Below are positions 1 through 8,644 of a DNA stretch of 64,000 bases, in pieces. The notes under the pieces are model-generated. The model saw only the letters and a program-made list of their open reading frames with translations, searched no databases and was not told the DNA's origin. The stretch is taken from NCBI GenBank assembly GCA_029558835.1, contig JAKQDH010000060.1, positions 1-64,000 of the forward strand, given 5' to 3'. How positions within the stretch are numbered: position 1 is the first letter of the stretch; each line of letters opens with the position of its first letter. Origin of the DNA: Planctomycetota bacterium (GTDB taxonomy: Bacteria > Planctomycetota > Phycisphaerae > UBA1845). A program made the translations under genes and the position numbers.

Positions 1-2
1 GG

Positions 3-308
3 TGCAAGGTCACGCACGGGACACTCGACATCGATCCGTTCCCGATCGAGGTGCATGGCCGGCAGGAAGGCGGGGCGTACCACGGTTACTACCGCCGGAC
101 GATCTACCATCCGCTGGTGGCCAGCTTCAGCGCGGCGGGCGTGCTGTGGGACCGGCTACTGGCGCGGATTGAGCGGTGGTGGCAACCGTACCGTCTGCCG
201 ACCGGGCGACGTGGTGCCGAGTGCGTCTGGGGTCGGTCGGGGCCGCGGCCTCGGCGTTGGGTGCCGCCGCCACGGCATGCGCATGTGAGCCTCGTCCTGC
301 GTGAGTGA
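3..308 (+). pseudogene. IS1380-like transposase remnant, cut by window start
   Basis: The reading frame is open from the left edge and encodes LDIDPFPIEVHGRQEGGAY followed by HGYYRRTIYHPLVASFS. From memory, this resembles the segment around the second catalytic Asp of IS1380/DDE_Tnp_1 transposases (LDID...HG.Q.GAY.GYY....YHPL). After about residue 40 the match is lost: the expected GN.F.HA.LR.G region is absent and the frame runs into a Pro/Arg/Trp-rich tail ending at a TAG codon. I read this as a decayed or internally deleted insertion sequence marking the edge of an accessory region. The next 260 bases hold no supportable gene. I could not define a terminal inverted repeat, and the true 5' end lies outside the window. 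Confidence 0.5.
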
Positions 309-569
309 TTCCCCCGACAACCCGGCCCCCGACACTCTCCCCGGCCCCGTGTGGGCCGTGGGGGTAGGGGGTGGTTTGCGCGCAGCGCCGTCCCGCAGGC
401 CTGCTTCCGCCCGTCAACCCCCGATCTCGTCCTTGAATGCCCCCGCCGTGGCGCGTTACGCTATCAGCACCGGGATGGTGAATAATCCCGGTTCATTGGA
501 CCAATCCACGAGGGCAGAGCCGAGATCCCGCGCGACGTCTCCGTGGCTGTCGAGAGGCAAGAGCATTTC

Positions 570-2864
570 CTACGCACGTTCCGCAGCGACAGTCCTGGGC
601 CCTTCCAACGCCTCATCGCTTTCCGATCTGAGGGACCAACCGGTCTTCAGCCCCAGCACAAACCAACCGAGCGAGACGACTCCGACCGCGAAGATCGTAT
701 CGCCGACCACGCGCAGCCAGCGGAGTGTGTCCATAGGCGGCGCCTGCAGGAACTCCGCGGACCGAGCGTACCACATGCCGTGCTCGACACTCGCCCAGGT
801 CTGGAGCAGCCCGACCGGCAGCACGCTGATCAGCACCATCAGCGCCAGACCGATGTTGATCGCCCAGAAGGCGAACGCGACGGCGCCCGTGCGCCACTTG
901 CGGTGCACGGTCAAGCCTCGCAGGCAGAAGAGCATGAACCCGATGCCGAGCATGCCGTACACGCCGAATAGGGCTGTATGGCCATGGACGGGCGTGGTAT
1001 TCAGGCCTTGCATGTAGTAGAGTGCAATCGGCGGGTTGATCAGGAATCCGAACAACCCGGCGCCCACCAGGTTCCAGAACGACACCGCAACGAAGAAGTA
1101 GATTGGCCACCTGTAAGCAGAGACCCATGGGCGGGCGCGGCTGAGCGTCAGGCTCTCGTAGGCCTCGAAGCCGATTAGCACCAGCGGCACGACCTCAAGT
1201 GCGCTGAACGTCGCGCCCAGCGCGAGAATCGCGGTCGGCGTGCCCGCGAAGTATAGGTGGTGAAACGTGCCGATGATGCCACCGGAGAGGAAGATTGAGG
1301 TACTGAAAAGCACTGCGGCGGTCGCCGTCGCCACCCGCAACAGCCCCATGCGGGTGAACAGGAACGCGATCGCCACCGTGGCGAATACCTCGAAAAAGCC
1401 CTCAACCCACAGATGCACGACCCACCAGCGCCAGTACTCGGCGATGGCTAGGTTTGTCTGCCGTCCCCACATCAAGCCCGCGGCATAGAATAGCGCGATC
1501 GCCGAACACGCCACGAAGAACAGCCCCAACAGGCCGCGATTCTCGCCGACCCTCCGCAGCGCCGGCCACATCGCCCGTCCCATCAGAAACAGCCAGATGA
1601 ACAGCCCCGCCAGGAGGAAGATCTGCCAGAACCGGCCGAGGTCGACGTATTCGTAACCCTGATGGCCGAACCAGAAGTTCGCTTCGAGTCCAAGCCGCTG
1701 CTGCACGCCAAGCCATTGGCCGAACATCGAGCCAAGCACAATGATCAGCAGGCACACGAACAGGACATTCACGCCGAGCCGCTGAAACTTGGGCTCATAG
1801 CCGGAGACAGCGGGCGCGATGAACAGACCGGTCGCCAGCCACGCGGTGGCAATCCAGAAGATGCCAAGCTGCGTATGCCACGTGCGTGTGACCGAGTAGG
1901 GCAGCCACTTGGCCAACGGAATGCCGTAGAAGCCCTCGCCCTCAACGCCATAGTGTGCGGTGACGGCGCCAAGTCCGACCTGCGTGACGATCAGTGCGGC
2001 GACAACCCAGAAGTACTTGAGCGTCGCTTTCATCGACGGCGTTGGATCCAGCGCGAGTAGGGGATCGCGGCCGGGCACGGCGTGTTCAGGTTCCGATTTG
2101 TGCTTCTGCACAGCGAAGTACCAGGCCAATGCAGCGATTCCGGCCAGCAGCACAACGAAACTCACGACCGACCAGACGACAATCGAGCCGGTCGGACGGT
2201 TGCCGATCAGACTCTCGGCCGGCCAGTTGTTCGTGTAGGTAACGTCGCTGCCGGGGCGGTTGGTCGCACACGCCCAAGCCGACCAGAAGAAAAACGCATT
2301 GAGCTTCTCTTGGCGTTCAGGCGTTTTGATCGACTTGGCGGGAATCGCATAAGCGTTCCGGAGACTACCCAGTTCCGGGTCGTCACCAAACAGCGCGGCG
2401 TAGTGGTCGCCAACGGCCTCGATTGCCCGCGCGCGATCCGGAGAGACAACGATGTCTCCGGTGTCCTCGGCGTACGTGTTGTTCCGCAATTCATCTTTCA
2501 GACGAGCTTGCAGCGCAGCTTGCTGTTCGTCTGGCAGTTCGGCGAATGGAGTCCCGTGTTCCTTCTGGGACCAATTGTCGAGCAACCACTCGCATTCCCG
2601 GTGCAACCAGTCTGCGGACCAATCGGGCGCGACGTACGAGCCGTGGCCCCACACGCTGCCGACTTCCTGCCCACCCATTGATTGCCATACGTTCTGTCCG
2701 TCACGAATGTCCTGACCGGTGAACAGAACACCTCCATCGGCGGTGACGACGCGTTCCGGTACGGGGGGGGCTTGGCGGTAAATCTCCCTCCCGTAATAGC
2801 CCAGAACCGCGAATGAGCCGCCAATGACGACGATCAACGCAATCCACAAATTCCGATTGGCCAT
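570..2864 (-). CDS. norZ: Quinol-dependent nitric oxide reductase (qNOR)
   Basis: Single-chain NO reductase of the haem-copper oxidase superfamily, reducing 2 NO to N2O with electrons from quinol in the cytoplasmic membrane. The 764 residues match the usual qNOR length. An N-terminal TM helix is followed by a soluble NorC-like domain that lacks a CXXCH haem site (VWQSMGGQEVGSVWGHGSY), then about 12 TM helices. Visible metal-site motifs are RTWHTQLG (haem b), VVHLWVEGFFEVFA (FeB His plus the Glu of NORs), GTFHHLYF (FeB His pair) and HGHTALFGVYG (haem b/b3). The start has a good ribosome site (GGGAGG). It lies 12 bases after ric and is probably cotranscribed with it, giving a detoxifying pair rather than full denitrification, since no nir or nos genes are seen here. 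Confidence 0.95.
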   Translation of the reverse strand: MANRNLWIALIVVIGGSFAVLGYYGREIYRQAPPVPERVVTADGGVLFTGQDIRDGQNVWQSMGGQEVGSVWGHGSYVAPDWSADWLHRECEWLLDNWSQKEHGTPFAELPDEQQAALQARLKDELRNNTYAEDTGDIVVSPDRARAIEAVGDHYAALFGDDPELGSLRNAYAIPAKSIKTPERQEKLNAFFFWSAWACATNRPGSDVTYTNNWPAESLIGNRPTGSIVVWSVVSFVVLLAGIAALAWYFAVQKHKSEPEHAVPGRDPLLALDPTPSMKATLKYFWVVAALIVTQVGLGAVTAHYGVEGEGFYGIPLAKWLPYSVTRTWHTQLGIFWIATAWLATGLFIAPAVSGYEPKFQRLGVNVLFVCLLIIVLGSMFGQWLGVQQRLGLEANFWFGHQGYEYVDLGRFWQIFLLAGLFIWLFLMGRAMWPALRRVGENRGLLGLFFVACSAIALFYAAGLMWGRQTNLAIAEYWRWWVVHLWVEGFFEVFATVAIAFLFTRMGLLRVATATAAVLFSTSIFLSGGIIGTFHHLYFAGTPTAILALGATFSALEVVPLVLIGFEAYESLTLSRARPWVSAYRWPIYFFVAVSFWNLVGAGLFGFLINPPIALYYMQGLNTTPVHGHTALFGVYGMLGIGFMLFCLRGLTVHRKWRTGAVAFAFWAINIGLALMVLISVLPVGLLQTWASVEHGMWYARSAEFLQAPPMDTLRWLRVVGDTIFAVGVVSLGWFVLGLKTGWSLRSESDEALEGPRTVAAERA

Positions 2865-2876
2865 CGTTTCCTCCCG

Positions 2877-3617
2877 TCAGCCTTGATCGGCGGTTGTCGC
2901 TTGTGCCAAGGAAGCTTCCAACTCAGTGGCGCGGGGGAAGAGGATGTTATTCTCCTTGTGGATATGCTGATGGAGATCGGCTTCGAGTTCCGCCAGACCA
3001 TCCAGCATCGCCCGGTAGGTGTTGCAACCATCTTCCGGCATCCGGAAGTCGTTCGTCAGCCTCCGCATCTGCGCGAGAGCCGCACCTGCCGAATCGTGCT
3101 CGTGTTCCATGACCCGGATCGGGTTCCGCACGGAGCCGCAGTGTGCAGCCTCCACCGTCTGCAGTGACTCCATCGCCTGAACCAAGGGGAACAGTATCTG
3201 TTCCTCCTTCAGCATGTGCGCTTCAAGCTCCGCCCGGAGACCATCGTAGGTCTGGCGTACCTCGACGAGTTCGGGGTGTCGCTCTCCATGCACGCTGTGG
3301 ACCTTGGCGACGATCTCCGTTAGGCGAGGCAGTTCACGGCGCAGGTAGGCGTGGTGCTGGTCAAGGATGTTCGCGATCAGCTCCCTGAGCGTGGCATGCG
3401 TCCAATCGGTCTCATCCGGCGCGGCACGCTGCTGGTCGGCCTCATGCAGCGCGGCAGTGACTCGTTGTGTTTCAAGTCCCTGCGCGGCGCAGGCGTCACC
3501 TAGGGCTTGTTTGCCCCCGCAGCAGTAGTCGATGCCGAATCGCTCGAAAACACGGGCTCTGCTGGGGCGTTCGGCAACCAATTGTCCGACGGTCGTGCTA
3601 TTGGTGATCTCGGCCAT
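2877..3617 (-). CDS. ric: Iron-sulfur cluster repair di-iron protein (Ric/YtfE/ScdA)
   Basis: Hemerythrin-like di-iron protein of 246 residues that helps repair iron-sulfur clusters damaged by NO or oxidants. The N-terminal ScdA domain carries the diagnostic FGIDYCCGGKQAL motif near residue 30. The rest is a four-helix hemerythrin domain with spaced His and Glu ligands (QHHAYLRRE, HMLKEEQILFP, MEHEHDSAG, HIHKENNILFP). An ATG 105 bases upstream is also open, but I choose the ATG encoding MAEITNSTTVGQ because it has a GGAAAGGAA ribosome site and aligns with family N-termini. It lies upstream of norZ and divergent from the Rrf2 regulator, consistent with NO-responsive control. The call rests on motifs and is secure. 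Confidence 0.95.
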   Translation of the reverse strand: MAEITNSTTVGQLVAERPSRARVFERFGIDYCCGGKQALGDACAAQGLETQRVTAALHEADQQRAAPDETDWTHATLRELIANILDQHHAYLRRELPRLTEIVAKVHSVHGERHPELVEVRQTYDGLRAELEAHMLKEEQILFPLVQAMESLQTVEAAHCGSVRNPIRVMEHEHDSAGAALAQMRRLTNDFRMPEDGCNTYRAMLDGLAELEADLHQHIHKENNILFPRATELEASLAQATTADQG

Positions 3618-3802
3618 GACTGGGTTCCTTTCCGTTGTTCCAGGGCGAAGCGGGCGATCGGTGGCTGAGCGCATCGGGGGGAGAGTGACACGCCGTCTGG
3701 TCCATAACCACCGTACTGACAAAGACTAACGAGAGATCCGTAACCGCTCGGGGCATCCTGGGTTTCTCCTCGTATCCGGGAAGCGGATGAACCGCATAAA
3801 AC

Positions 3803-3865
3803 TCAACCTAGAGGTCCAGGTTGACTTTTAGACTGTAGCGTGAATAATCTGGATGTCAAGGTTGA
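3803..3865 (+). promoter_or_regulatory. Candidate promoter and operator for the Rrf2 regulator
   Basis: A perfect inverted repeat, TCAACCT (3803-3809) and AGGTTGA (3818-3824), is separated by 8 bases. Its right arm overlaps a TTGACT -35 box (3821-3826), with an AATAAT -10 candidate at 3843-3848. A further AGGTTGA half-site lies at 3859-3865, and both AGGTTGA copies are followed by a TTTAGA-like hexamer. Placement between ric-norZ and the regulator suggests autoregulation and shared control. This is inference from sequence symmetry only. Confidence 0.5.
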
Positions 3866-3937
3866 GGTTTAGAATGTCTTTGCGTCCGGGACGCCGGTCG
3901 AATCGACCGGGGATAGCACGATGCAGGAGAAGACGCT

Positions 3938-4366
3938 GTGACGATGTGCCAGAGTGCCGAGTACGCGTTAAGGGCGGCCGTGTGGCTGGCGGCCCATCCC
4001 GACGACAAGGTCAGTACGCCCGAGATTGCCAAACGCACCCAGGTGCCTCCCGGCTACATGTCCAAGGTACTGCAGGTCTTGGCGCGAGCTGGCCTCGTTG
4101 CGTCGAGTCCGGGGCGCGCCGGTGGTTTTCGGCTGACGCGAGCACCGGAGGGGATCTCAGTCCTGGATGTCGTAAATGCCGTGGACATGTTGGAGCGCAT
4201 TCGGCAATGCCCACTCGGTCTGAAGTCGCATCGTCATCAGTTGTGTCCGCTCCATCGGCGTCTGGACCGCGTCGCCGCGATGGTGGAGCAAGCGTACGCC
4301 GAGACGACGATCGCGGAAATCGTCGCCGAGTCCTCGCCCTTGCGAGCGCTTTGCGAGGCAGGCTGA
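3938..4366 (+). CDS. Rrf2-family transcriptional regulator (NsrR-like)
   Basis: Winged-helix regulator of 142 residues. EYALRAAVWLA begins the HTH domain, VPPGYMSKVLQVLARAGLV is the recognition region, and SSPGRAGGFRLTR is the wing. Rrf2 members such as NsrR and IscR bind an Fe-S cluster through three Cys. Here the ligand region holds only Cys91 and Cys103 (CPLG...LCPLH) without the middle Cys, with Cys4 near the N-terminus, so cluster coordination may be non-canonical. I chose the GTG start because AGGAGA lies 7 bases upstream; an ATG two codons later is possible. Divergent from ric-norZ, it is the obvious candidate to sense NO and control that operon. The exact ligand is inference. Confidence 0.9.
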   Translation: MTMCQSAEYALRAAVWLAAHPDDKVSTPEIAKRTQVPPGYMSKVLQVLARAGLVASSPGRAGGFRLTRAPEGISVLDVVNAVDMLERIRQCPLGLKSHRHQLCPLHRRLDRVAAMVEQAYAETTIAEIVAESSPLRALCEAG

Positions 4367-4411
4367 TCCGCGTGGACTTCGGCCCGGCCATCCTCGAAAG
4401 GAGTTGTTGGG

Positions 4412-4930
4412 ATGAAACTCGAACGCATATTGCTGCCGACCGATTTCTCTGAGTTGTCGGAGCGCGCGGCCGGTATCGCCCGTTCGCTGGCGCAGGCCAG
4501 CGCGGCGACGGTGCACGTCCTTCACGTGTGTGAACCGCTTGACGTGGAGATCGAGGCTCCGGAGGTCGGCTTTTTGCGCAGAAAGGTGCCGGCCGACGAG
4601 GCCGCTCAGAGACAGACGTTGGATGAGTTCACGCGGCGGTTCTTCACGGACTTCGGCGTGCCGACGGTGACGGCAACGGTCTCCGGTAAGCCCGCCCGGG
4701 AGATCGCACGCTATGCGCGCGACGCTTGCATCGACCGGATAGTCATCGGCACGCACGCCAAGGGCATCGTGCGGCGGATCTTCCATGGCTCGGTCAGTAA
4801 GTCGGTTCTGGAGCACGCCCACTGTGCTGTGGTCATGGTGCCATCGACAGCCGCCGCGATGCCGGGGGACCGAAGCGATACGCGCGAGCCATCGTGCGCG
4901 CTCGCGGCAGCAAGCTGTTCGACGGCGTGA
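4412..4930 (+). CDS. Universal stress protein UspA family
   Basis: Single Usp domain of about 150 residues with a short unrelated tail (172 in all). The N-terminus MKLERILLPTDFSELSERA is the classic first strand and helix. GTHAKGIVRRIFHGSVSKSV is a recognisable ATP-binding G-2x-G-9x-G-[ST] motif, so this is probably an ATP-binding member. AAGGAG sits 9 bases before the ATG. It is 45 bases downstream of the Rrf2 gene on the same strand and probably cotranscribed, which fits induction under redox or NO stress. The Ala/Ser-rich C-terminus after VVMVPS is not part of the fold and may reflect a slipped 3' end. Confidence 0.9.
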   Translation: MKLERILLPTDFSELSERAAGIARSLAQASAATVHVLHVCEPLDVEIEAPEVGFLRRKVPADEAAQRQTLDEFTRRFFTDFGVPTVTATVSGKPAREIARYARDACIDRIVIGTHAKGIVRRIFHGSVSKSVLEHAHCAVVMVPSTAAAMPGDRSDTREPSCALAAASCSTA

Positions 4931-5054
4931 CCGACTCTGGCCGACGAACATCCCATCCGTGCCAGGGGAGGTGTGCACCGGTGAGGCGAGAGCGGGACCA
5001 GACACGCCGTATTTCGCCCAGCCAAAAGTCTTCTGAACCCCCGGACGTTTGTGA

Positions 5055-6440
5055 ATGCTGATGCTGGCTATGGAACTCGACGTTGTTGAGCTCGCTCGCT
5101 TGCAGTTTGCTCTCACTATGGGCTTCCATTAGCTCTTCCCACCTCTGACGATTGGCCTAAGTGCGCTGATGATCATCAGCGAGGGGCTGTTCCTCGCCAC
5201 GCGAAACCACGAATACGAGGGCATGGCGCGATTCTGGACCAGGCTATTTGCGCTGACGTTTGCCATGGGCGTAGCCACAGGCATTGTCATGGAGTTCCAG
5301 TTCGGTACGAATTGGGCGACCTACTCACGTTTTGTCGGAGACGTGTTCGGTGCAGCGCTGGCGGCCGAGGGTATCTTCGCGTTCTTCCTCGAGTCGGGTT
5401 TCCTCGCGGTCGTCGTGTTCGGCTGGAACAAAGTCTCGCCCCTGAAGCACTTCCTGGCCACGGTGATGGTCGGGCTAGGCGCGACCTTCTCAGCCGTCTG
5501 GATCATCGTCGCCAACTCCTGGCAACAGACTCCCACCGGTTATCACGTAGTCACGACGGAGGCGGGTCGCCGCGCTGAGCTTACCGATTTCTGGGCGGCG
5601 GTCCTCAATCCATCGACGCTGGATCGGCTCGTGCACACGTTGATCGGAGCCATGATCATGGGCGGATTCTTCGTCCTGAGCATCTCCGCCTTCTGCCTGC
5701 TGCGCGGCCGGCACGAGGATTTTGCCAAAAGGAGCTTCGCGATTGCGCTGCCGTTCACGGCGTTCTTCTCGCTCGCCGCGGCCATCTCGGGACACTCGAA
5801 TGCCAAGATGGTCTCTCGCTACCAGCCGGGTAAGCTCGCGGCATTTGAAGGACAGTTCGATACCGCGCCCAGGGCCCCGCTGCACCTGTGGGGCTGGGCC
5901 GACGAAGAGGCCGAGCAGGTCCGCGGTGGCCTGGCCGTGCCCGGTTCACTCAGCTTCCTCGTTCACGGCGACACCGCCGCGCCGATCGCCGGGCTCAACG
6001 ACCCGAACACCGTCCCCGGTGGGCTGCCGGCGGGCGAGGCCGTCCGCGACTACTGGCCGCCGGTGAACCTCTCGTTCCAACTCTATCATCTGATGGTGGG
6101 GCTGGGCGTGGCGTTCATCGTGCTTACCGTAACTGCCATGCTTCTCTTGTGGAGGGGCACGCTTTTTCGCAAACGCTGGCTCCTGCGGGCGTTCATGTTC
6201 GCCGTCATAGGGCCGGTAATCGCAAACCAGGCTGGCTGGGCGGCGGCGGAGGTGGGCCGCCAACCCTGGGTCGTCTGGGGCTTGCTGTAGACGAAGGACG
6301 CCGTGTCCCGGTCGGTCCCCGGCGAGCAGATCCTCGGATCGATGGTCATGTTCGGGTTGATCTATGCACTGTTGCTGGTGCTCTAGCTGCACCTGTTGGA
6401 CATGAAGATCCGGCAGGGACCGGACAGTCCGCAGAAGCTG
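5055..6440 (+). pseudogene. cydA: Cytochrome bd oxidase subunit I (cydA), three in-frame TAG codons
   Basis: Reading from ATG 5055, 5061 or 5070 gives MELDVVELARLQFALTMGFH, then a TAG (5130-5132), then LFPPLTIGLS, so the N-terminal CydA helix with its haem-ligand His is followed at once by a stop. The frame then runs unbroken for 385 codons with strong CydA features ([62 protein letters not shown]), to a second TAG (6288-6290) and a third (6384-6386), before ending in LDMKIRQGPD. Family alignment from memory suggests Phe/Tyr/Ile at the first, Arg/Gln at the second and Trp at the third. There is no frameshift. The Q-loop is of the short type. No cydB follows: the sequence passes into an RHS-type ORF. 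Either a recent pseudogene or, less likely, amber readthrough; TAG ends normal genes in this window. Confidence 0.85.
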
Positions 6441-6522
6441 GCCACCGCGGCCCGTGCGCGGGGCGGTTGGCTGAGCGCGGCCGCAACGCACTCGGCGTCG
6501 TCCCCCAAGTCGCCGGGCGGCC

Positions 6523-8619
6523 GTGCACATCCTCGAACCGTACACGACCTACGTGTTGGACTACCGGGCTGGCACCGACGCGGTCAACTACTACCTGCTG
6601 GCCGCGTTGACCGACACCGGCGCCGACGCCTTCTCGAACGCCGGGCCGGCGCCCAGCGGGGTCTGGGCCGCGACGGGCAACTTCCAGGCTGCGGAGATTC
6701 CCGAGGAGTTCCGGCCGAGCCTGGAGGGCGGCGATGACCTGCCGCCGGACTTCTACCTGGCCCAGGTCCTCTCCGATGAGGTGACCGCGGGGTATGCGGG
6801 GCCGCGGGCGCCGCTGTGCACGTTCACCACCGGGCCGGCCGGGCGGGTGTACCTCGACCTGCGCATGTACCTCTGTGACCCGGACACCGGACAGTACGTC
6901 TGCCTGCGGGCCGGGCGGGGGTTCCTGGTGGCCGAGGAGATCGGCTTGCGCGGTGGCCGCCGTTCCCTTGTGGGCGAGGATTCCGCCTCGCGCGCCGCCC
7001 GCGGAGCCCTGACGCCCGAGGCCGTCGCGGCGTGTGTCGAAGGGGGCCCGGCCGGGCTCGGCTGGCTGGCGCGGCTGGCGGTATTGGCGGCCGCGGTCGG
7101 GCTTGATCCGCCGACCTGGCCCTCGGCCGACCTCGACGGCGACGGGGATGTCGATCTGGCGGACTTCGCCCTGCTGGCGAGCAGCTTCGGGGCGACGGGC
7201 GGGGCGACGTACACGTGGGACGCGGAGAATCGGCTCTTGGCCGTCACGCCCGCGTATCGGGTGATCGGCGGCGACCGGAAGGTCGAGTTTGGGTATGATT
7301 ACCTGGGGCGGCGGGTGGTGAAACGGGTCTACGCGTGGAACGGCTCGGCCTGGGTCCCACCCGTGAACGAGTGTGCAGTGCGCAAGTTCGTTTACGACGG
7401 CTGGCGGGTGATCATGGAGCTCGATGGGTCCAACGGTGACGCGGTGCTCCGCCAGCACACCTGGGGCCTGGACCTCAGCGGCTCGCTGGAGGGGGCTGGC
7501 GGCATCGGCGGCCTGCTGGGCACGCTGGACACCGCCGGCACCGTCACGACAGCCGACGACCGCACGTTCATCCACTTCTACGACGCCAACGGCAACGTCG
7601 GCCAAGTGCTGGAGACGACGCCCGGCCCCAACTTCGGCACCATCGCCGCCAGCTACCTGTACACGCCCTACGGCTCCCGCCTCAACACGCCGCCTTCCGG
7701 GCACGACGCCTACGACCAGCCCTTCCGCTTCAGCACCAAGTGGTTCGACGCGGAGACCGCCCTCGGCTACTGGGGGCGCCGCTACTACCACGCGGAAATG
7801 GGGCGTTGGATCAGCGAAGACCCTGTTGGCGAACGCGGCGGCTGGAACCTGTACCGTTACGTCCGATCCCGCCCCAACCAGTGGATCGACGCGATCGGCC
7901 TCCAGGTGCAGGATCCCGATGCGCAGCCCGGCCCTCGGCCCGCTGACCCGGAGCCCAATGTCGATGCACCTTGTCGCCCGGGCTTGTGGAAAGGTAAGCC
8001 TGACCCCCACACAAACTCCAGCGTCCAACCGCTACCCAATCCGAACTACAAGCGGCCGACCAACTGCTGCGACCGCAAGAAGAATGGAGAGGATGTTGTC
8101 TCCAAGCCCGACAACTGCTTCTTGATCGCTGGTTCCGCACAGACCGCACCCGGTCATTGCTCCGCCGGCCTTGAGGGCTGCATCGAGGGGATCGCCATCA
8201 CCCTGGTTGGGCATACTTTCGGGGCCCGCTACTGTTACGATGATTACCTGATTTCCGCCACAGACAAGGGGAAGGGCGCGATTTACGAGTGCTGCTGCCT
8301 GTCAGATGCCGAGAAGACGAAGCTCGAGACGCAGTTTGACGAGATCATCCGCACGGGCGGACGGACCGGCAAGCTTCCCGGGGTGTACCTGCCAACTGTC
8401 AACGACTGTAGCCATGCGGCCCTGGCGCTTGTCGGCGGCCTGGGTTGCCCCGCTCTTCCCACTAAACCGCCCGAGCCGACGCAGGAACAACTGGGAGAAC
8501 ACGGCGTGGCTTACCACGCTATGAAGGCTATGATGGCAAACAGCAAGTATTGCGGCGTGAAATACTGGATCGACGATCCGTACTACACATCCAGACCGAT
8601 TCAAGCTCACGGGAAGTAG
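6523..8619 (+). CDS. RHS-core protein with dockerin-like segment and variable C-terminus
   Basis: Probable 5'-truncated gene of 698 codons. The frame opens at a TGA just after the cydA remnant, and the GTG start has no ribosome site. Residues 1-195 are unrecognised. Residues about 199-222 (DLDGDGDVDLADFALLASSF) form a dockerin-like calcium repeat fused directly to an RHS core (TYTWDAENRL, FGYDYLGRRVVKRVY, YFYDANGNVGQ-like, YTPYGSRL, LGYWGRRYYHAEMGRWISED). The core ends at RPNQWIDAIGL, where polymorphic-toxin RHS proteins switch to a variable domain. The 238-residue tail is Cys-rich and contains LPTVNDCSHAALALVGGLG, faintly like a papain/NlpC-type Cys helix. Function of the tail is unknown. 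A small secreted protein follows 25 bases later, as an immunity gene would. Confidence 0.75.
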   Translation: MHILEPYTTYVLDYRAGTDAVNYYLLAALTDTGADAFSNAGPAPSGVWAATGNFQAAEIPEEFRPSLEGGDDLPPDFYLAQVLSDEVTAGYAGPRAPLCTFTTGPAGRVYLDLRMYLCDPDTGQYVCLRAGRGFLVAEEIGLRGGRRSLVGEDSASRAARGALTPEAVAACVEGGPAGLGWLARLAVLAAAVGLDPPTWPSADLDGDGDVDLADFALLASSFGATGGATYTWDAENRLLAVTPAYRVIGGDRKVEFGYDYLGRRVVKRVYAWNGSAWVPPVNECAVRKFVYDGWRVIMELDGSNGDAVLRQHTWGLDLSGSLEGAGGIGGLLGTLDTAGTVTTADDRTFIHFYDANGNVGQVLETTPGPNFGTIAASYLYTPYGSRLNTPPSGHDAYDQPFRFSTKWFDAETALGYWGRRYYHAEMGRWISEDPVGERGGWNLYRYVRSRPNQWIDAIGLQVQDPDAQPGPRPADPEPNVDAPCRPGLWKGKPDPHTNSSVQPLPNPNYKRPTNCCDRKKNGEDVVSKPDNCFLIAGSAQTAPGHCSAGLEGCIEGIAITLVGHTFGARYCYDDYLISATDKGKGAIYECCCLSDAEKTKLETQFDEIIRTGGRTGKLPGVYLPTVNDCSHAALALVGGLGCPALPTKPPEPTQEQLGEHGVAYHAMKAMMANSKYCGVKYWIDDPYYTSRPIQAHGK

Positions 8620-8644
8620 GATCTTGAATCGCGAGGGCAAACCC

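Noticed and set aside
5130-6386. TAG read as pyrrolysine in cydA
   Set aside because: CydA is not a pyrrolysine protein and no PYLIS-like context or pyl genes are seen. TAG serves as a normal stop in neighbouring genes.
8000-8619. Assigning a papain/NlpC peptidase function to RHS tail 1
   Set aside because: Only an isolated DCSHAA helix-like motif is visible; no matching His/Asp motif can be placed with confidence.
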